Below, piece by piece: positions 34,253 to 43,740 of a stretch of 64,000 bases of DNA. The translations under genes and the position numbers were made by a program. The first letter of the stretch is position 1, and the number at the start of each line of letters is the position of its first letter. The notes beneath the pieces are model-generated. The model saw nothing but the letters and a program-made list of their open reading frames with translations, was not told the origin of the DNA and ran no database searches. Source of the stretch: Lachnospiraceae bacterium. Its GTDB lineage: Bacteria > Bacillota_A > Clostridia > Lachnospirales > Lachnospiraceae. The stretch covers positions 1-64,000 of the forward strand of contig JAIKXO010000252.1 of NCBI GenBank assembly GCA_024684065.1, given 5' to 3'.

Positions 34253-34274
34253 GACGTCCTCCCAATTAAACAGA

Positions 34275-34898
34275 TTAAATAATGTATGCTATTTTATCTT
34301 CCTTCCGTACCCTGCCATGGGCGATCGCGTCAATGACCCGCGGAAGCAGTATCCATTCCGCCTCCTCCATTACTCTCTTCTGAAGTAATTCAGGTGTATC
34401 GCCGTGCTTCACCTCAACGGCCTTCTGGGCTATTATCGGGCCCGTATCCGTTCCCGAATCTACAAAATGAACGGTAGCGCCTGTTATTTTCACGCCTCTC
34501 TCCAGTACTTTTTCATGCACCTTCAGACCATAGCAGCCTTTCCCGCAAAAAGACGGTATCAGGCTTGGATGGATATTGATTATCCTTCCCGCATATCTTT
34601 CAACAAAGAATTCCGACAAAACAACCATAAAGCCCGCAAGAACTATAAGCTGTACCCCTGCTTTGTCCAGTGCCTGTGAAAGGGCTTCCTCATACTCTGT
34701 TCTGTCTTTATAGTCCTTTTGAAGTATGGTCTTTCGTTCTATGCCGTTATCTTCTGCTCTTTTTAAGGCATAAGCATCCGCTCTGTCAGATATTACGACT
34801 GAAATTTCCGTATCTTTTATGATCCCGTCCCTTATGGCATCTATCACAGCCTGCAGATTAGTTCCCCCTCCCGATACCAGGATACCTGTTCTCAGCAT
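34275..34898 (-). CDS. purN: Phosphoribosylglycinamide formyltransferase
   Basis: The 10-formyl-tetrahydrofolate-dependent GAR transformylase, 207 residues. The phosphate-binding GGGTNLQ (near residue 10), the formyl transfer region LAGFMVVLS and the catalytic set [10 protein letters not shown]...GATVHFVD...TGPIIAQ are all present (Asn, His and Asp positions intact). Its start overlaps the end of purM by 7 bases, which indicates translational coupling. Normal length. Confidence 0.95.
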   Translation of the reverse strand: MLRTGILVSGGGTNLQAVIDAIRDGIIKDTEISVVISDRADAYALKRAEDNGIERKTILQKDYKDRTEYEEALSQALDKAGVQLIVLAGFMVVLSEFFVERYAGRIINIHPSLIPSFCGKGCYGLKVHEKVLERGVKITGATVHFVDSGTDTGPIIAQKAVEVKHGDTPELLQKRVMEEAEWILLPRVIDAIAHGRVRKEDKIAYII

Positions 34899-35917
34899 AT
34901 ACTCACACCCTTCCCGCCTTTATCTATGTATCCGACCCTTACCGCCGTCTCTCCGGCGGCCCTTGCGGCATTAACGGCTTTTTCCTCATCCTCTTTGTTA
35001 ACGACGAACATCATTCCGATACCCATATTGTAGGTGTTATACATATCTTCTTCCCTGACGCCTCCCTTTTCCATTATAAGCCTGAAAAGATACGGGACTG
35101 TATAGGAATCCTTACTGATAACAGCCCTTGCTCCGTCAGGAAGCATCCTCGGTATGTTTTCATAAAAACCTCCGCCTGTGATATGACAGCAGCCCTTGAC
35201 CACAACTTTCGAAGCCCTTATGCTTTCAAGAGCTTTAACATATATCTTTGTAGGAGTTAACAGTGCCTCGCCAAGCGTCGTATCCAGATCCCCGATCCTT
35301 TCAGAAAGCGCTTTCCTTTCCATCGGAAAGATCTTTCTGATAAGCGAAAAACCATTGCTGTGTATACCGCTCGATGCCAAACCTATGATCACATCCCCCG
35401 GTGTAATATCCTTTCCGGTGATAAGTTCTTCCCCGTCAGCTATACCGACAGCAAACCCCGCAAGGTCGTACTCATCCTCCGGATAGAAGCCGGGCATCTC
35501 CGCCGTCTCTCCACCTATAAGGGCGGCACCGGCCTGCCTGCAGCCTTCCGCAACCCCCTTTACTATCCCGGCTATTTTTTCAGGCTCGTTTTTCCCGCAT
35601 GCTATATAGTCAAGAAAGAACAGAGGCTCTCCCCCTGCGCAGGCAATGTCATTAACACACATCGCCACACAATCTATTCCCACCGTATCATGCTTATCAA
35701 GGATAAAAGCAAGCTTAAGCTTTGTTCCGACCCCATCCGTTCCCGATACCAACGTCGGATCTTTCATGTTCATATATTTCTTAAGTGAAAACGCCCCGGA
35801 AAAACCTCCCAGTCCGCCTATCACTTCAGGACGCAGGGTCTTTCCGACATGCTCCTTTATAAGCTCAACCGCCTTATAGCCCGCCTCAATATCAACCCCG
35901 GCGCTTTTGTAGTCCAT
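34892..35917 (-). CDS. purM: Phosphoribosylaminoimidazole synthetase
   Basis: AIR synthetase (341 residues) that closes the imidazole ring of FGAM using ATP. Recognised by [14 protein letters not shown] (near residue 45), [22 protein letters not shown] and the [13 protein letters not shown] segment (near 250). The start at ATG 35917 has GAGGAGG 6 bases upstream and gives the canonical DYKSAGVDI beginning; an in-frame ATG 18 bases further up is less likely. Overlaps purN. Confidence 0.95.
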   Translation of the reverse strand: MDYKSAGVDIEAGYKAVELIKEHVGKTLRPEVIGGLGGFSGAFSLKKYMNMKDPTLVSGTDGVGTKLKLAFILDKHDTVGIDCVAMCVNDIACAGGEPLFFLDYIACGKNEPEKIAGIVKGVAEGCRQAGAALIGGETAEMPGFYPEDEYDLAGFAVGIADGEELITGKDITPGDVIIGLASSGIHSNGFSLIRKIFPMERKALSERIGDLDTTLGEALLTPTKIYVKALESIRASKVVVKGCCHITGGGFYENIPRMLPDGARAVISKDSYTVPYLFRLIMEKGGVREEDMYNTYNMGIGMMFVVNKEDEEKAVNAARAAGETAVRVGYIDKGGKGVSIC

Positions 35918-36004
35918 ACTGTCCTCCTCTGTCAATATAGTTTCCTGAAATACAACATATTTCTTATAATGCTTTTATAAGCGTTTCTAATAATAAGAGC
36001 AGTC

Positions 36005-36514
36005 TTAACCTTTAAGATACTCCCTGTATCCTGTTTCTTTAAGCCGCTTTGCCTTCGCAATGACCCCTTCCTTAAGCTCCTCTTTGTACTCCTTAAGCCT
36101 GTCCCTTAGGGACTCATCGGAAACCGCAAGGATCTTTACCGCAAGGATCCCGGCATTTGCGCCTCCGTCTATGGCGACCGAGGCAACCGGAATGCCTGCC
36201 GGCATTTGCACTATGGAATATAATGAATCTCTTCCGCCAAGGGATTTCGTGTTCATCGGCACTCCGATCACCGGCAGCGGAAAAATAGCCGCAAACATCC
36301 CCGGAAGATGAGCCGCCATCCCCGCACCGGCTATTATTATCTTAAACCCGTCTTTTTCGGCGTTCCTTGCACATTCAAAGAAAACCTCCGGTTCCCTGTG
36401 CGCTGAAATGATCGTCATTTCATATTCAACGCCGAATCTCTCAAGAATCTCCGCCGCCTTTGCCATTACAGGCATATCCGAGTCACTTCCCATTACTATC
36501 AGAACTTCTGCCAT
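36005..36514 (-). CDS. purE: N5-carboxyaminoimidazole ribonucleotide mutase
   Basis: Class I PurE (169 residues) that moves the carboxylate from N5-CAIR to give CAIR. The substrate loop MGSDSDMPVM (residues 8-17), SAHREPE (near 43) and the AGMAAHLPGM loop with its conserved His are intact. AAAGGAGAGG precedes ATG 36514. It opens the purE-M-N-D cluster; purK, purC, purF and purH are not seen nearby. A 7-bp AT-rich hairpin (CTTATAA/TTATAAG near 35965) lies between purE and purM. No purine riboswitch is visible upstream. Confidence 0.95.
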   Translation of the reverse strand: MAEVLIVMGSDSDMPVMAKAAEILERFGVEYEMTIISAHREPEVFFECARNAEKDGFKIIIAGAGMAAHLPGMFAAIFPLPVIGVPMNTKSLGGRDSLYSIVQMPAGIPVASVAIDGGANAGILAVKILAVSDESLRDRLKEYKEELKEGVIAKAKRLKETGYREYLKG

Positions 36515-36645
36515 TTCCCTCTCCTTTTGCGTAAACAATCCCTGCGCTATTTCATTACGCTCGTTATATATAATGTTATGAAAACACTTTCTTTAAATTT
36601 CTGTCGTTTTTAAAGTCAGTTTCCGCTTTTTCCGGCCAAAAACCG

Positions 36646-38718
36646 CTATGCCAGCAATGGCGTGTTAAGCTCTTCTGTTCCTTTAAGAACAAACAATCCG
36701 TCTTCTATCACTGCCGTTACTGAACCGTCCTCATATACTGCGTTAATATGCTTCAGGTCATCATAGGGGATCGTAATATCCGTATGACAGAAAAAATACG
36801 CCTTTTCGGGATCCGATTTTCTCATATCGGATATAGCATTTGATTTTGCTACTATTTCCTTTCCGTCGGGATTGTATACCCTCACCTCTTCTTCCCTGCA
36901 GTAGCAGGTATCGCCTATGGCAAAGTGGGGACCGGTCTTTTCCCCGATCAGTATCGGAAGTCTTTCTTCAATCCCATAGTCTTTAGACATCCTGTAAGCG
37001 GTAGTATTCGTTCCTATTGCAAATTCTCCTATGGGCAGGGTATCATGATGGAACAGAAGATTTTCTCTGATATATTTCCTGTTTTCCTCTTCGGAATCAA
37101 AATTTTTACAGGAATAGTCTTCTATCATCCCATCCTTAAACCAAAGCCTCAGATCCTTATATTTCAGACCGTTCAGAAAGACCTCCTTAACATGCAGAAG
37201 TCCGTTCGTTCCCTTTAAAACAGGAGAAGTAAAGATCTCACCCACCGGAATATTCACATCAGCGACGCAGTTTTCAAAAATAGCTTCTTTTTCAGGGTCA
37301 GAAAGCTTAAAAAGCTCTACCGTAATATCGGTATCGTTTCCGTTTTTCCCTTTAACATGAACTCTCCCTGCGGTATTCAGCACATCTATCATCTTCTGCT
37401 GGATAGACTCATATAATCTGTAATCCAGAGTATTAAGTTTTACGGTCTCCCTGAAAATACTGCCGAATTCCGGCCCGATCTCCGGGATGGGATAAGCAAT
37501 GATGGTAAAGCTCCGCTCTTCCCCGATGATGTATTCATTGGCAAGACGTCCGGCTTTTTCGGAATACGAAACCCAGAGCTTCTGACCTTTTTCGTCAAAT
37601 CTTATCGCCTGCTCCTTTGCTTTGGGCGAAAACGGCTTTTCTCCGAAAGTCTCGATCACCGCAGGTCCGGCATGTCCGTTTGCAAGCTTTTTCTTCTTTT
37701 CGTATGTCCGTTTTAAAATGTCGATCCTCCGCTTTGAATACTCCCTGTCAAAATAAAGAGCTCTGTCCTCCCTGTGGTCATAATCATACTGCCTGTTCGC
37801 AGGAGTTGATGAATAGCCTTCACCGGCTCTTGCCCGCATAAGAAGCCCGCCGGCAAGCGTTGAGGACCTGTATATGACTGCCTTAAGGCCCATATCCTCG
37901 AACTGTTTTACCGCTTCCCTGACCACAGGCTCAAAACCGAGCTGATATCTGATATTGACCGATATCTTCCTTTCTAAGGGCTTCCCGGCCTTTTCAAAGC
38001 CTATCCTGTATCCTTCGGTATAGGTTTTTGCCATGGCGGCAATGTCCTCTTTGGGAAGCGAATTTAAAAAGCTTACAAGGCCTCTCTCATTCTCCGAAAT
38101 ATATTCTCCGAAATCGTAAAGATATCTTTCGGACGAAAGATCCGAATCCATAATCAGCCTTAACGCAAAATCATTTTCGGGATCAAGCCTTTTCTCAAGC
38201 TCTGCGGCCATAACGCACTCAAGGTTATCCCTCTCAAACCAGTACAGGGCTTCAAATATCTCCTTTTCCGGGGCAGATCCATCTTCCTCAAAACCGGTAA
38301 GGATCCCGTAAACCTGGATGAACAGCTCAAAATAAAGCGTCAGGGTCTCTGTATCACCCTCATATGCATAAGGGATCAGGCCTCTCAGCTGGGTATACAG
38401 ATAGCAGAGATACTTCCAGACTTTCACATTATATGCGTTATTCTTTGCGGTCAGGTATGCATATTCGGGATTTGCATAGCTTTTTTCATAATTTTCTTCC
38501 AGAATGTCACTAAAGAGCAACCTGTTCCAGGCTTTTGCCTCATCAAGGTTAAGTTTACATAATTCTCCGGTCTGCTTAAGTTCGTTTATCTTCCAAAGAT
38601 TGAGGGCAAAATCGGAAACAGTCTTAAAATACGACAAATACGGATCTTTAAGCACTTCTTCCGTCTTTATCTCCTTTATCCTTTCTGTGGATAACTCATA
38701 CCGCTCCATACAATCCAT
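36646..38718 (-). CDS. M29-family aminopeptidase with long N-terminal extension
   Basis: A 690-residue protein whose C-terminal 370 residues match the M29 (AmpS/PepS) metallo-aminopeptidases: VNIPVGEIFTSPVLKGTNG, GEFAIGTNTTAYRM, GEKTGPHFAIGDTCY and FFCHTDITI, which carry the Glu, His and Asp ligands of the two metal ions. Standard M29 enzymes are about 410 residues. The extra 280 at the N-terminus are helical, contain no motif I know, and lack a signal peptide. GGGGGATG precedes the ATG by 9 bases. It follows DUF6142 by 4 bp in the pyrF-pyrE set, so it is probably co-transcribed. Peptidase activity is likely; the role of the extension is unknown. Confidence 0.75.
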   Translation of the reverse strand: MDCMERYELSTERIKEIKTEEVLKDPYLSYFKTVSDFALNLWKINELKQTGELCKLNLDEAKAWNRLLFSDILEENYEKSYANPEYAYLTAKNNAYNVKVWKYLCYLYTQLRGLIPYAYEGDTETLTLYFELFIQVYGILTGFEEDGSAPEKEIFEALYWFERDNLECVMAAELEKRLDPENDFALRLIMDSDLSSERYLYDFGEYISENERGLVSFLNSLPKEDIAAMAKTYTEGYRIGFEKAGKPLERKISVNIRYQLGFEPVVREAVKQFEDMGLKAVIYRSSTLAGGLLMRARAGEGYSSTPANRQYDYDHREDRALYFDREYSKRRIDILKRTYEKKKKLANGHAGPAVIETFGEKPFSPKAKEQAIRFDEKGQKLWVSYSEKAGRLANEYIIGEERSFTIIAYPIPEIGPEFGSIFRETVKLNTLDYRLYESIQQKMIDVLNTAGRVHVKGKNGNDTDITVELFKLSDPEKEAIFENCVADVNIPVGEIFTSPVLKGTNGLLHVKEVFLNGLKYKDLRLWFKDGMIEDYSCKNFDSEEENRKYIRENLLFHHDTLPIGEFAIGTNTTAYRMSKDYGIEERLPILIGEKTGPHFAIGDTCYCREEEVRVYNPDGKEIVAKSNAISDMRKSDPEKAYFFCHTDITIPYDDLKHINAVYEDGSVTAVIEDGLFVLKGTEELNTPLLA

Positions 38719-38722
38719 AAGT

Positions 38723-39055
38723 CTACATCCCCCATGCCGCTATAAGCGTCCAGATTAGAATATCAAAAAGATTAAAAAAAAGAGCGGTCCTTGGCAGCCA
38801 AACATAAATGTCCCGCTCCTTAAGGCTTATCACGCTGGCGATAACACCAGTTATGTTCATTATCACTCCGAAGAGACCGACAGACCCGATTCCCTTTCCG
38901 CCCTTCCCTGCGTTTAAATAGGCTGTAAGTACAGCTCCCAAAAAACCGACAAATGAACATACTGCCAGCAGCATAGCCAGATTCCCGATAAAAGAGTAAT
39001 GTCTGGAAGTAAACATAAAGCTCTTCTTTTTCCTGATCTTTTTAGGCCTGGGCAT
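38723..39055 (-). CDS. DUF6142 small membrane protein
   Basis: A 110-residue integral membrane protein with a basic N-terminus (PRPKKIRKKK) and three or four hydrophobic segments (FIGNLAMLLAVCSFVGFLG; SVGLFGVIMNITGVIASVI; FNLFDILIWTLIAAW). It matches the DUF6142 type of Clostridia, whose function is unknown. Its ATG shares one base with the pyrE stop codon (TAATG), so translation is coupled. A link with the neighbouring peptidase is possible but only by position. Confidence 0.65.
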   Translation of the reverse strand: MPRPKKIRKKKSFMFTSRHYSFIGNLAMLLAVCSFVGFLGAVLTAYLNAGKGGKGIGSVGLFGVIMNITGVIASVISLKERDIYVWLPRTALFFNLFDILIWTLIAAWGM

Positions 39056-39729
39056 TATCTCGCTCCGTACCGCTCATAATATTCATCTATGGATGTTTTG
39101 ATCGAATCATCGATAATGACTCTGTCCCCATACTTTTTTCCGTAAAGGTAATCCACCACATCCTTCATCGTTACGATAGATGCCGTTTCAAAACCATAGA
39201 GCTCTTTTATCTCCGAAAGCGCGCTTTTTTCTCCCTTTCCCTTTTCCATCCGGTCTAAGGATACCATCAGTCCCTTTATCTGTACATCCGCCTGAGCCTT
39301 TATAATAGGATATGTTTCTTCTATGGACTTTCCGGAAGTAGTCACATCCTCTATTATGACGATCCTGTCACCATCCTTTATCTTTTCTCCCAAAAGGATC
39401 CCCGCGTCTCCGTGATCCTTTTCCTCCTTGCGGTTCGAGCAATATTTTATCTCCTTATCAAAGAGCTCATAATAGGCCATACAGGCTGAAACGGCAAGCG
39501 GGATCCCTTTATAGGCGGGACCGAACAATATGTCAAAATCATCCCCAAAGGCCTCATGAATGGCTTTTGCATAATATTCTCCAAGTTTTTTAAGCCGTAA
39601 GCCCGAAGTATAAGCCCCCGCATTCATGAAAAAAGGGGATTGTCTCCCGCTTTTTAAGGTAAAGCTTCCGAATTTCAAAACATCACTGTCCACCATGAAC
39701 CGGATAAATTCTTCCTTATATGCTTCCAT
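39055..39729 (-). CDS. pyrE: Orotate phosphoribosyltransferase
   Basis: OPRTase (224 residues) joins orotate to PRPP, giving OMP. Seen: KLKSGRQSPFFMNAG-type substrate segment (SGRQSPFFMNAG near residue 26), FGPAYKGIPLA (near 70), the flexible loop NRKEEKDHG and the PRPP-binding signature VIIEDVTTSGKSIEE (near 125). GGGAGG lies 7 bases before the ATG. It overlaps pyrF by 14 bases. The enzyme acts just before PyrF in UMP synthesis. Confidence 0.95.
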   Translation of the reverse strand: MEAYKEEFIRFMVDSDVLKFGSFTLKSGRQSPFFMNAGAYTSGLRLKKLGEYYAKAIHEAFGDDFDILFGPAYKGIPLAVSACMAYYELFDKEIKYCSNRKEEKDHGDAGILLGEKIKDGDRIVIIEDVTTSGKSIEETYPIIKAQADVQIKGLMVSLDRMEKGKGEKSALSEIKELYGFETASIVTMKDVVDYLYGKKYGDRVIIDDSIKTSIDEYYERYGAR

Positions 39730-40645
39730 TTATATCCTCCCTCATATCAATGACCGCCTTTCTCGCGGCATCAGCAAAACCGTCCTCTCCATATCCGGCG
39801 TATTTTTCGTTCTGATACGCTGCTATTATTCCCCTTGATGAATTGACTATAGCGCCCAATCCGTCTTTATTAAAGAAGCAGGCAAGATCCGAGCCCTTTC
39901 CTCCCTGCGCTCCATAACCGGGCACGAGAATATACGACGTCGGCATAAGATTCCGCAGCAGTTTACCTTCTTCGGGATATGTCGCGCCTACTACAGCTCC
40001 GACCTCACTGTATCCGTTTTGACCGATCAGGTCATTCCCCCATTCTTTAACCTTTTCAGCAACCAGTTCATAAAGCCTGCGGCCGTCCTCATCTGAAAGG
40101 CGTCTGTCCTGAAACTCTCCGCTGCTCTTGTTGGAGGTTTTTACAAGAACGAAGATCCCCTTATCTTCCTTTTTACATATATTAATAAACGGCTCCACTC
40201 CGTCAGAGCCAAGATAAGGATTGACCGTCGCGAAATCTTCATTAAAAGGAAGGTAGTTCTTCCCTTCTATTTCTATGCCGCCAAGATGTCCGACAGCGTA
40301 GCATTCCGATGTGGAGCCTATATCACCTCTCTTTATATCTCCTATAACGATAAGCCCCTTATCATGGCAATAGTCCACGGTCTTTTTAAAAGCGGCGACG
40401 CCGGCGACCCCAAACTGCTCATACATCGCGATCTGAGGCTTGACCGCCGGGACAAGGTCACAAACCGCATCGGTCAACATTCTGTTAAAGACCCATACAG
40501 CCTCTGCCGCTCCTTCCAGTGTCTCTCCAAATTCCTTATAAGCCTTTTTTCTGATTTTCCCGGGGATAAACCTTAGCTGGGGATCCAAACCTACCACGAT
40601 TGGAGCTTTTTTCTTTTTTATCTCCGTTACAAGCCTGTCTATCAT
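39716..40645 (-). CDS. pyrF: Orotidine 5'-phosphate decarboxylase (type 2)
   Basis: A 309-residue OMP decarboxylase of the longer subfamily 2, recognised by VVGLDPQLRFIP (near residue 14), the catalytic Lys/Asp set in GDIKRGDIGSTSE (near 100) and the C-terminal VPGYGAQGGKGSD and NSSRGI phosphate-binding loops. It forms UMP from OMP. The start is ATG 40645, because AAGGAG lies 9 bases upstream; the in-frame ATG at 40666 precedes that site. First gene of the pyrF-pyrE-DUF6142-aminopeptidase set. Confidence 0.94.
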   Translation of the reverse strand: MIDRLVTEIKKKKAPIVVGLDPQLRFIPGKIRKKAYKEFGETLEGAAEAVWVFNRMLTDAVCDLVPAVKPQIAMYEQFGVAGVAAFKKTVDYCHDKGLIVIGDIKRGDIGSTSECYAVGHLGGIEIEGKNYLPFNEDFATVNPYLGSDGVEPFINICKKEDKGIFVLVKTSNKSSGEFQDRRLSDEDGRRLYELVAEKVKEWGNDLIGQNGYSEVGAVVGATYPEEGKLLRNLMPTSYILVPGYGAQGGKGSDLACFFNKDGLGAIVNSSRGIIAAYQNEKYAGYGEDGFADAARKAVIDMREDINGSI

Positions 40646-40812
40646 ATTGTTCCAACTCCTTGACATAGTGTATTACATTACAGCATCGTTTTTTGTTTCT
40701 TATCCAGAACGAATCAGATAAATTAGTTTTGGATAATGCCGCCCAGAGAATAATTGCGGGTTTGAGCAGGCTCAAACCGCGATCGCTTTCTTCGCTTCCT
40801 ATAAAATATAGC

Positions 40813-40843
40813 TTATCGGAACCTGCTTTTCAAGCTTCCGATA
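40813..40843 (+). repeat. Dispersed hairpin repeat TTATCGGAACC, copy 2
   Basis: Thirty-one bases that match the minus strand of 14575-14605 at 29 positions (TTATCGGAACCTGCTTT, then C/T, CAAG, G/C, TTCCGATA). The arms TATCGGAA and TTCCGATA remain complementary in both copies. Confidence 0.6.
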
Positions 40844-40956
40844 CTCAGTCCGGTCAAAAAACGCTTACCGGTTAAGTCAATCCTGCTTACCCGTTTGGAT
40901 AATTCCGGATAATCGTCAGCTATACCGTTTTCAGCTAAATATTACCCTTAGCTAAA

Positions 40957-40986
40957 AGAAGGAAATGCGTTTTCGCATTTCCCTCT
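40957..40986 (-). terminator. Intrinsic terminator of nrdD
   Basis: GGAAATGCG (40961-40969) pairs with CGCATTTCC (40974-40982) across a four-base loop, followed on the minus strand by TTCTTTT. It lies 10 bp after the nrdD stop codon. Confidence 0.85.
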
Positions 40987-40995
40987 TTCTTAATA

Positions 40996-43386
40996 TTATG
41001 CTAAAACCATTGAGCTTTGCTCTGCATATTTTTTTATGTTCGAAGCATTGGCATATTTTTTTATGTTCTCCCCTTCAACGACCACCAGGGTCGGCGCCTG
41101 CATCACCCCGTATTTTCTGGTCAGCTCCGCATTCTCTTCTGCGTCCAGAAGAACAATTTTTTCATTCTTCAGATATTCCTTTGCCAGCTTGCAGTTCGGA
41201 CAATTCTTTGTTGTAAACAGATATTTTATCTTGCCTGCCGGCTTTATATCTATCTTATCCCCCTCCATCAGTCCGGTAAGCGTTACCATCGTGGCCGCAG
41301 GCCGTTTCATATAGGACTTGTCGATATCATAAACTACCCTGTTCCTGTACTCCTGTGACTTTCCGTCGTTCCAGTTCTGCACCGGCCTGTAATAACCGGT
41401 GATGCGGCTGTATACCTCCGTTTTCTGTCCGCATACGGGACAGATCTTCTGTTCTCCCGCAAGGTACCCATGCTCCCTGCATACCGAATAGGTAGGAGAA
41501 AGAGTATAATAAGGAAGCTTATAGTTCTCGGCTATCTTTCTGACAAGCCTGGCGGCCGCCTTCCAGTCAGGAAGCTTCTCGCCGAGGAAAGCATGAAAGA
41601 CGGTCCCTGAAGTATAAAGCGTCTGAAGCTCATCCTGAATATCCAGAGCATCAAAAATATCCGATGTATACTCTACGGGAAGATGTGAGCTGTTTGTATA
41701 ATAAGGTACATCCCCCGGCTTTCCGGCGGTCTTTATTCCCGGATACTTCGATCTGTCATGCTTTGCCAGCCTGTATGCAGTGCTTTCGGCAGGCGTTGCC
41801 TCAAGATTATAAAGATCGTTGTATTTTTCCTGATAATCAGAAAGCCGGCTCCTCATGTGATTAAGGACTTCTTTCGTAAATTCCTGCACTCTCCTGTCAG
41901 TTAAATCGGCCCGCAGCCAGTTCGCATTAAGACCTGCCTCGTTCATTCCCACAAGACCTATTGTGGAGAAATGATTTTCGAAAGTGCCAAGATATTTTTT
42001 AGTATAAGGATATAACCCCTCTTCCAAAAGCTTTGTGATAACGCCGCGCTTGATCTTAAGACTTCTGGCAGCAATATCCATCATCTTGTCAAGCCTTCTG
42101 TAAAAATCGTTTTTATCGGAAGCCAGATAAGCGATCCTGGGCATGTTGATAGTAACAACCCCCACCGAGCCCGTGCTTTCTCCGGATCCAAAGAAACCAC
42201 CTGTTTTTTTACGGAGTTCCCTAAGGTCAAGTCTCAGCCGGCAGCACATACTCCTCACATCGCTCGGTTTCATGTCGGAGTTGATATAATTTGAGAAATA
42301 CGGTGTTCCGTACTTGGCTGTCATTTCAAATAACAGTCGGTTGTTCTCTGTGTCGGACCAGTCAAAATCACTGGTTATCGAATATGTGGGAATCGGATAC
42401 TGAAAGCCTCTGCCATTGGCATCGCCTTCTATCATGGTCTCAATAAAGGCTCTGTTGACCATGTCCATTTCCTTCTTGCAGTCCTTATACCTGAAATCCA
42501 TCTCTCTTCCGCCGACAATAGCAGGAAGCTCAGCCAGATCGTCCGGTACAGTCCAGTCCAGTGTGATATTTGAGAAAGGAGCCTGTGTGCCCCAGCGGCT
42601 CGGAGTGTTGACTCCGTATATAAAGGATTCGATGCACCTTTTGACTTCCTTATAGGGAAGATCATCCGCCTTTACAAACGGAGCAAGATATGTATCGAAA
42701 GATGAAAAAGCCTGAGCTCCTGCCCATTCATTCTGCATTATGCCTAAGAAATTGACCATCTGATTGCACAGTACGGAAAGATGGGATGCGGGGGCGGAGG
42801 TTATCTTACCGCTTATCCCCCCCAAACCTTCCGTTATAAGCTGCTTAAGGCTCCAGCCCGCGCAATATCCGGTAAGCATCGCCAGATCATGGATATGTAT
42901 ATCCGCATTGCGATGAGCTTCGGATATCTCAGGGTCATAAATCTCGGAAAGCCAGTAATTTGCGGTTACGGCGCCCGAATTACTTAATATAAGCCCACCA
43001 ACCGAATAAGTCACTGTGGAATTTTCCTTGACCCTCCAGTCCTCTACCTTGACATAGCTGTTCACGACATCCTTATAATCAAGGATGGTAGACCTCATAT
43101 TCCTGATCTTCTCACGCTGTTTACGGTAAAGAATATACGCCTTGGCCACGTCGGTATAACCTGCCTGTTCAAGAACGGTCTCCACACTGTCCTGAACGTC
43201 TTCGATGGCGATCCGGTCTTCATTCATCTTCTTCTGAAAATCCGCAGTGACCCTGAGCGCCAGCAGGTCTATCATATCATTATTATAATGCTTGTCACAG
43301 GCCGTAAAAGCCTTCATGATAGCGTCATTAATCTTGGTAAGATTAAAATCCGCTATCTCCCCGTCTCTTTTGATAACACTCAACAT
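40996..43386 (-). CDS. nrdD: Anaerobic ribonucleotide reductase with fused redoxin domain
   Basis: A class III (glycyl radical) ribonucleotide reductase, 796 residues, which makes dNTPs without oxygen. Domains: ATP-cone (1-95, VIKRDGEIADFNLTKINDAI), radical-enzyme barrel (WLSEIYDPEI, GRGFQYPIPTYS), zinc site with CREHGYL and CPVCGQ, glycyl-radical loop RITGYYRPVQNWNDGK (near 695). After RVVYDIDKSYM a further 80 residues form a glutaredoxin/thioredoxin-like domain with the redox pair CPNC. Class III enzymes normally use formate or a separate redoxin; a built-in one suggests redoxin-driven turnover. Start at ATG 43386 (GGGGGG upstream). The activase gene nrdG is not adjacent. NrdR boxes and a strong promoter lie upstream. 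Confidence 0.92.
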   Translation of the reverse strand: MLSVIKRDGEIADFNLTKINDAIMKAFTACDKHYNNDMIDLLALRVTADFQKKMNEDRIAIEDVQDSVETVLEQAGYTDVAKAYILYRKQREKIRNMRSTILDYKDVVNSYVKVEDWRVKENSTVTYSVGGLILSNSGAVTANYWLSEIYDPEISEAHRNADIHIHDLAMLTGYCAGWSLKQLITEGLGGISGKITSAPASHLSVLCNQMVNFLGIMQNEWAGAQAFSSFDTYLAPFVKADDLPYKEVKRCIESFIYGVNTPSRWGTQAPFSNITLDWTVPDDLAELPAIVGGREMDFRYKDCKKEMDMVNRAFIETMIEGDANGRGFQYPIPTYSITSDFDWSDTENNRLLFEMTAKYGTPYFSNYINSDMKPSDVRSMCCRLRLDLRELRKKTGGFFGSGESTGSVGVVTINMPRIAYLASDKNDFYRRLDKMMDIAARSLKIKRGVITKLLEEGLYPYTKKYLGTFENHFSTIGLVGMNEAGLNANWLRADLTDRRVQEFTKEVLNHMRSRLSDYQEKYNDLYNLEATPAESTAYRLAKHDRSKYPGIKTAGKPGDVPYYTNSSHLPVEYTSDIFDALDIQDELQTLYTSGTVFHAFLGEKLPDWKAAARLVRKIAENYKLPYYTLSPTYSVCREHGYLAGEQKICPVCGQKTEVYSRITGYYRPVQNWNDGKSQEYRNRVVYDIDKSYMKRPAATMVTLTGLMEGDKIDIKPAGKIKYLFTTKNCPNCKLAKEYLKNEKIVLLDAEENAELTRKYGVMQAPTLVVVEGENIKKYANASNIKKYAEQSSMVLA

Positions 43387-43513
43387 AATCCGATCCCCCC
43401 TTAATGTCGAAATAATCAGTATATTTCCCCTCAAGTCTTCAGCTCATGCCTGACAGAGACCTGGCAGAACATGATGCCTGTGTCCGGCATCCCCTTCGAA
43501 ACCGAACACGATT

Positions 43514-43542
43514 AGTATAGCAAAGCGACTATCCTAAGTCAA
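43514..43542 (-). promoter_or_regulatory. nrdD promoter
   Basis: TTGACT (43537-43542) and TATACT (43514-43519) are spaced by 17 bp on the minus strand, about 130 bp upstream of the nrdD start. The leader contains a small GATGCC/GGCATC hairpin near 43480. Confidence 0.8.
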
Positions 43543-43550
43543 CCTAAAAA

Positions 43551-43598
43551 ACACAACATCTAATGCGTCAGATTTTACCCTTCCACTAGATATTGTGT
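43551..43598 (-). promoter_or_regulatory. Two NrdR boxes upstream of nrdD
   Basis: ACACAACATCTAATGC (43551-43566) and CCACTAGATATTGTGT (43583-43598) both resemble the NrdR consensus ACACWATATNTWGTGT; the second is the better match. Their starts are 32 bp apart, three helical turns, the usual spacing for cooperative NrdR binding. They lie directly upstream of the -35 box. Confidence 0.7.
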
Positions 43599-43634
43599 TT
43601 TACCATAATAATGTTATGTATACGTGCTGTCTTT

Positions 43635-43657
43635 AAAGCCCCATATAATTGGGCTTT
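43635..43657 (-). terminator. Terminator hairpin after the TPR gene
   Basis: AAAGCCC and GGGCTTT pair across a 9-base loop, 85 bp beyond the stop codon of the TPR lipoprotein gene. T-runs are short on both strands, so strength is moderate. Confidence 0.5.
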
Positions 43658-43740
43658 TCTGAATCATTTCATAAATTGACCCATTAAGTCAAAACAGTCT
43701 TGTCCACAAAACCTTGTATCAAAAAAAATACCCGGACGCA

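Larger units (their letters stand above)
40646..40995. other. 350-bp non-coding gap with several hairpins
   Basis: No gene is supported here. It holds an outer inverted repeat TTATCCA/TGGATAA (40700-40736), GTTTGAGC/GCTCAAAC with a GCG/CGC extension (40756-40780), the dispersed repeat at 40813-40843, AGCTAA/TTAGCT (40933-40953) and the nrdD terminator. Part of it must hold the pyrF promoter, but I see no convincing -35/-10 pair. Confidence 0.5.
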
